Made by a program: the position numbers and the translations under genes. Positions 18,322 to 21,222 of a stretch of DNA of 21,222 nt are shown in pieces; the first letter of the stretch is position 1, and the number at the start of each line of letters is the position of its first letter. Under the pieces are notes generated by a model. That model saw nothing but the letters and a program-made list of their open reading frames with translations. It was not told the origin of the DNA and did not search any database. Origin of the DNA: Opitutaceae bacterium UBA2377 (GTDB lineage Bacteria > Verrucomicrobiota > Verrucomicrobiia > Opitutales > Opitutaceae); assembly GCA_002344205.1 (NCBI GenBank), contig DDSZ01000041.1:473-21694 (forward strand). Direction: 5' to 3'.

Positions 18322-19208
18322 ACTCCCCCGCCAAGGTCCTCGTCGTGGATGACACGCCCGCCAATCTCTCGCTGGTGTTGGAAGCCTTGGCCGGCTCGGG
18401 GCACGATGTGCTCGTGGCCGAGGACGGGCTCAGCGCGCTCGCCCTGCTGGAGCACACCCTGCCGGACCTGATCCTGCTCGACGTCGTGATGCCCCAATTG
18501 GACGGCTTTGCCACCTGTGCCCGGCTGAAGGCCAACCCCGCCTGGGCCGGCATCCCGGTGCTCTTCATGACCGCGCACGACGCCCCGGAGGACAAGGTGC
18601 GCGCCTTCACCGCCGGCGCCGTGGATTACATTCTCAAGCCGGTGCATCCGCCGGAAGTCCTCGCCCGCGTCAACGCGCACCTGCAGATCCGCGCCCTCCA
18701 GCGCACGCTCGCCGACGAACTCGCCCTGCGTCTCGACGCCGAGAACCAGCTCAGCCGGTCGCTCGACCGCGCCGTCGTGCTGGCCGACACCGCCGGCCGC
18801 ATCGTTTTCTCCACCCGGCTGGCCGAGGCGCTGTTACATCGCCATTTTCCGGACTACGCCCCCGGCACGCTGCCCCGGGGCCTGCGCCGCGACGACAGCC
18901 CGCTCCGGGTGCGCTGCTTCACCGAGGCCGGTCGCAACGACTTCGCGCTCCTCATGCTCGAAGAGCCCGCCCCCGGCCCCGGCGCGCTGCTGCGCCTCGG
19001 CCTGACCGCACGCGAAGCGGAAGTGCTCTACTGGCTCGCCCAGGGCAAGAGCAACCCCGACATCGCCACCATCCTCGGCACCAGCGTGCGCACCGTGCAC
19101 AAGCACGTGGAAAACCTCTTCCGCAAACTCGGCCTCGAGACCCGCAACGCCGCCGCCCTCACCGCCCTGGAAATCCTCCGGCCGCCCAGTCGTTCCTCGT
19201 TCTCCTAA
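18318..19208 (+). CDS. Response regulator with receiver, PAS-like linker and LuxR-type HTH
   Basis: A 296-residue cytoplasmic regulator. The receiver (about 5-122) has Asp11/Asp12, phosphoacceptor Asp55 ([13 protein letters not shown]), Thr85 and Lys107 ([10 protein letters not shown]). A middle stretch (about 148-220, [20 protein letters not shown]) looks PAS-like, unusual for the compact NarL type. The C-terminal HTH (about 226-290) has the LuxR pattern [20 protein letters not shown] and [19 protein letters not shown]. The start ATG overlaps the kinase stop by 4 bp, so this is the probable cognate partner of that kinase. The last few residues (RSSFS and the TAA) lie in the hairpin repeat at 19190-19299, so the original C-terminus may have been altered. 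Target genes are unknown. Confidence 0.9.
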
Positions 19209-19299
19209 TCGTTCTCGTTCTCCCTTCCCCGCCTCCACGCGCGCCGCCCAATCCGGAGAACGAGTACGATTAAGATAACGAGAATGATAACGGGGAACG
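19190..19299. repeat. AATCGTTCTCG / GAGAACGAGAACGATT hairpin repeat, locus 2
   Basis: The left arm (19190-19223) holds TCGTTCCTCGTTCTCCTAAT then CGTTCTCGTTCTCC. The right arm (19255-19299) holds GGAGAACGAGTACGATTAAG and continues with ATAACGAGAATGAT and GGGGAACG. They pair imperfectly and use the same unit as 3141-3224. The left arm spans the last codons and TAA stop of the response regulator gene, so the hairpin forms at the very end of that transcript. The T-run needed for an intrinsic terminator is absent. Confidence 0.72.
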
Positions 19300-19676
19300 T
19301 GCGTGAACCGGTCGGCGCGCCTGTTTACAAACTCGCAAAAGCCTCAGAAAATCCGTTCGGTAATCACGCCGCTGTGCCAACGACAGATCCGCGCCGTCCA
19401 ATGCCTCTTTCCAAGCGCCAAACGATACCACAAAATCTGATTGTTCAGTATTTTGGTCTCCCCCAAAACCCATACTCGCAGTATAGGTTTTTAGGAGAAG
19501 CGCTCAACCCAAAACACCATTCCCTCCGGTGTCTTCAGTCATCTATCGCTTCATTTACCATTATCGTTGATTGAGTTATGAAATCCACCAATCAACCACA
19601 TCTCTGCGGCGGCAATTTTAACTATTCCCGATATCTCATACCCAGTATGGGCTATTAACACTGTTCGCCAGAAGCA
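19300..19676. other. Less GC-rich intergenic region without recognisable gene
   Basis: About 375 bp with visibly more A and T than the flanking genes and no coding frame of convincing quality. It holds a 27-bp near-perfect palindrome (19465-19491) and a smaller CATAC-CCA-GTATG dyad (19637-19649) just upstream of the DUF4062 start. The composition matches the DUF4062 gene downstream, so the two may have arrived together. No tRNA, att site or IS remnant was found. Confidence 0.6.
19465..19491. repeat. 27-bp palindrome upstream of DUF4062 gene
   Basis: AAAACCCATACT and AGTATAGGTTTT flank a CGC centre; 11 of 12 arm positions pair. The CCCATACT half recurs in inverted orientation at 19644-19651 (AGTATGGG). 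It could be an operator or a weak hairpin; neither can be decided from the sequence. Confidence 0.5.
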
Positions 19677-20509
19677 ATGCAGCCTCGCGTTTTCATCAGT
19701 TCGACGTTCACGGATCTGGAAGCGCATCGAGCGGCACTCTTTTCTGCTTTGGCCGAGGTGAACGCAAAAGTGCACGGTATGGAGTTCTTTGGTTCGAGAC
19801 CCGGTGCGCCGAAGGAAGAGTGCTTAGCCGAAGTTCGCAGGGCCCATATCTTCGTCTTGGTCCTCGGCATGCGATACGGCTCCCTCGACGTCGAGTCTGG
19901 GTTGTCATTTACCCACTTAGAGTATCTAGAGTCACAACGGCTGAGCTTACCTTGCCTCGTTTACCTCATCGACGAGTCAAAGCATCTCGTGCTTCCGAAA
20001 GACGTGGATATCGGCGATCTGGGAGTGAATTGAAGACTCTGAAAGAAGCGGCGGCGCGATCTCACGTTGTGTCACGCTTCTGTTCACCGGAAGACCTGAA
20101 GAGCAGGTTTGCTCACGATGTCGCGGCCCTGTTTGAACGTGAGAAGCTGGGGATCGAAAGTCGTGAGCTTGAAGTTATCGTTTCGAAGCTCCCACGAATC
20201 ACGTGGCTTAACGAGGACCGGCTAGCTTTTTTGATCAAAGAGCTTGGTGACTTGGGCGCGAGTTACAGTAGGCAATCGGTTCTCAAGGAAGTTCTAGAGT
20301 TTCTGCTGGTCGGCGATCGGCAATCTGCCGTCTTTTTGACCACGAAGCACAGCGGCCTCGATTTCCGGAAATCTATCGATCTCTGTGTCGCCATCGACGA
20401 AAAGCTTCAGACCGTCATCAAGCGAGGCGTTTCAATCCTCGAAGAAAAGAAGGGGGCGAACCAGCCGGCACAGACAACTCCGGGGAGCTCCGCTCCCCTC
20501 CGTGTCTGA
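19677..20509 (+). pseudogene. DUF4062 protein gene broken by a frameshift
   Basis: The first frame starts at ATG 19677 and encodes 118 residues with the DUF4062 signature PRVFISSTFTDLEAHRAALF, then GMEFFGSRPGAPKEECLAEV and YGSLDVESGLSFTHLEYLES. It stops at TGA 20031-20033. The expected continuation, GSELKTLKEAAARSHVVSRF and SPEDLKSRFAHDVAALFERE, runs on in another frame to 20509. Removing the two bases CT at 20019-20020 (or one base nearby) restores a single 276-residue frame reading DIGDGSELKTLKE. The C-terminal half has no domain I recognise. DUF4062 has no established function; it occurs alone or fused to NTPase or TPR modules. The gene is less GC-rich than its neighbours, which suggests transfer. 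A sequencing error is an alternative explanation. Confidence 0.78.
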
Positions 20510-20635
20510 CCTAGGACGCTCGTGTCTGAGTTCAATCGGTCGGGCAAAGTGCCTGCTGAGGGCGCACGCGGCACAGCCTTGGGCTGGCTACCAATCGGAC
20601 ATCCCTAGTTTCAGCGTCAACCCACGGGTGGGCCA

Positions 20636-20674
20636 AAAGAAAACCCCGCTCCCTTGATCTCGGGGGCGGGGTTT
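20636..20674 (-). terminator. Intrinsic terminator of the clpC-like gene
   Basis: Read on the - strand, AAACCCCGCCCCC pairs with GGGAGCGGGGTTT around an 8-base loop and is followed by TTTTCTTTT. It lies 26 bp downstream of the clpC-like stop codon. The T-rich tail is on the - strand side only, so it serves that gene and not the DUF4062 gene. Confidence 0.88.
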
Positions 20675-20699
20675 CGGTTGGGCGACGGTTGGTCGTCGT

Positions 20700-21222
20700 T
20701 TACGACGCCACCTCGGTGGTGGCGGGAGGCGTCTTTTGCTTGAAGATAAGTTTCTCCCCTTCGCGATCCACCAGCACCGGCTCGCCGTCCCGGACTTCGC
20801 CGCGGAGGATGGCCTCGGCCAGCGGATCCTCGAGGTAGTGCTCGACGGCCCGGCGCAGCGGGCGCGCGCCGTATTTCTCGTCGTAGCCCTTCTCGATCAG
20901 CAGCGTCTTGGCGTCGGCGGTGAACTCGAGCGCGATCTTCCGCTCGTCCAGCCGGTGGGCGAACTTCGCGAGCTCGATCTCCACGATCTTCACCAGATCT
21001 TCCTTGGCAAGCGGGCGGAAGAAAACGATGTCGGAGATGCGGTTGAGGAACTCGGGCTTGAAGACGCGCTTCGCCTCCTCGAGCACCTTCTCGCGCATCT
21101 TTTCCGAGTCGTTGAAGCTGGCCGCGGCGGCGGCGAAACCCATCGAGGTCTGGCGCTGAAGGAGCTGCGCGCCGACGTTCGAGGTCATGATGATGATCGT
21201 GTTGCGGAAATCCACGGTGCGG
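20700..21222 (-). CDS. clpC: ClpC-like AAA+ ATPase, C-terminal part
   Basis: The frame is open to the window edge, reading RTVDFRNTIIIMTSNVGAQL, part of the second AAA+ module (sensor-1 region) of the Hsp100/Clp family. KPEFLNRISDIVFFRPL follows, then the sensor-2 motif YGARPLRRAVEHYLEDPLAE. The 173 residues present end with KQKTPPATTEVAS. ClpC unfolds proteins for the ClpP protease. The MGF segment after the first module part and the short C-terminus favour ClpC over ClpB, but the diagnostic N-terminal and middle regions lie outside the window. An intrinsic terminator follows the stop codon. Confidence 0.88.
   Translation of the reverse strand, partial: RTVDFRNTIIIMTSNVGAQLLQRQTSMGFAAAAASFNDSEKMREKVLEEAKRVFKPEFLNRISDIVFFRPLAKEDLVKIVEIELAKFAHRLDERKIALEFTADAKTLLIEKGYDEKYGARPLRRAVEHYLEDPLAEAILRGEVRDGEPVLVDREGEKLIFKQKTPPATTEVAS

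Noticed and set aside
20001..20040. Programmed frameshift in the DUF4062 gene
   Set aside because: No slippery heptamer, internal Shine-Dalgarno or downstream stem is evident. A two-base insertion or an error explains the break more simply.

Overview
The window is a strongly GC-rich bacterial chromosome segment with short intergenic gaps, most of which are filled by palindromic interspersed repeats. The gene set (AzgA-type purine permease, manganese-type ABC transporter, hybrid sensor kinase with a beta-propeller and Y_Y_Y sensor, ExbB/ExbD, split leuC/leuD) and the repeat-laden gaps suggest a Gram-negative of the Verrucomicrobiota, most likely an Opitutaceae-like lineage. That assignment is inference. 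No rRNA, tRNA, CRISPR array, transposase or phage gene was found.

Layout: 1-1952 holds the 3' end of prfC (release factor 3) and an amidase on the + strand. 2245-3126 is an amidohydrolase on the - strand, divergent from a hypoxanthine/guanine-type NCS2 permease (3234-4562, +). 4980-9694 is a five-gene - strand operon: a predicted outer-membrane beta-barrel protein, a metal-binding lipoprotein-like or periplasmic protein, an ATPase and two permeases. It is divergent from an MntR-type regulator (from 9762, +), with a palindromic operator between them. This is most simply a manganese uptake system under MntR control. 10344-12199 holds an SDR oxidoreductase and an exbB-exbD pair (-). 12253-14373 is leuC-leuD (-), interrupted by a hairpin repeat.

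14512-19208 is a two-gene + strand signalling operon. It encodes a large hybrid histidine kinase with a periplasmic propeller sensor and, overlapping it by 4 bp, a response regulator with a LuxR-type output domain. Downstream lies a less GC-rich stretch carrying a DUF4062 gene broken by a frameshift, probably acquired horizontally. The window closes with the 3' end of a clpC-like AAA+ gene (-) and its terminator.

The most unusual aspect of the DNA itself is the repeat load. A 188/189-bp element with terminal inverted repeats is present twice. A family of elements bounded by GGTAGGG/CCCTACC is present about six times. A GAGAACGAGAACGAT hairpin family occurs at two distant loci, where it forms the last codons of the response regulator gene. 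Two further hairpins resemble repeats seen in several phyla. I see no wholly new system; the best leads are the beta-barrel gene in the manganese operon, the repeat families and the broken DUF4062 gene.
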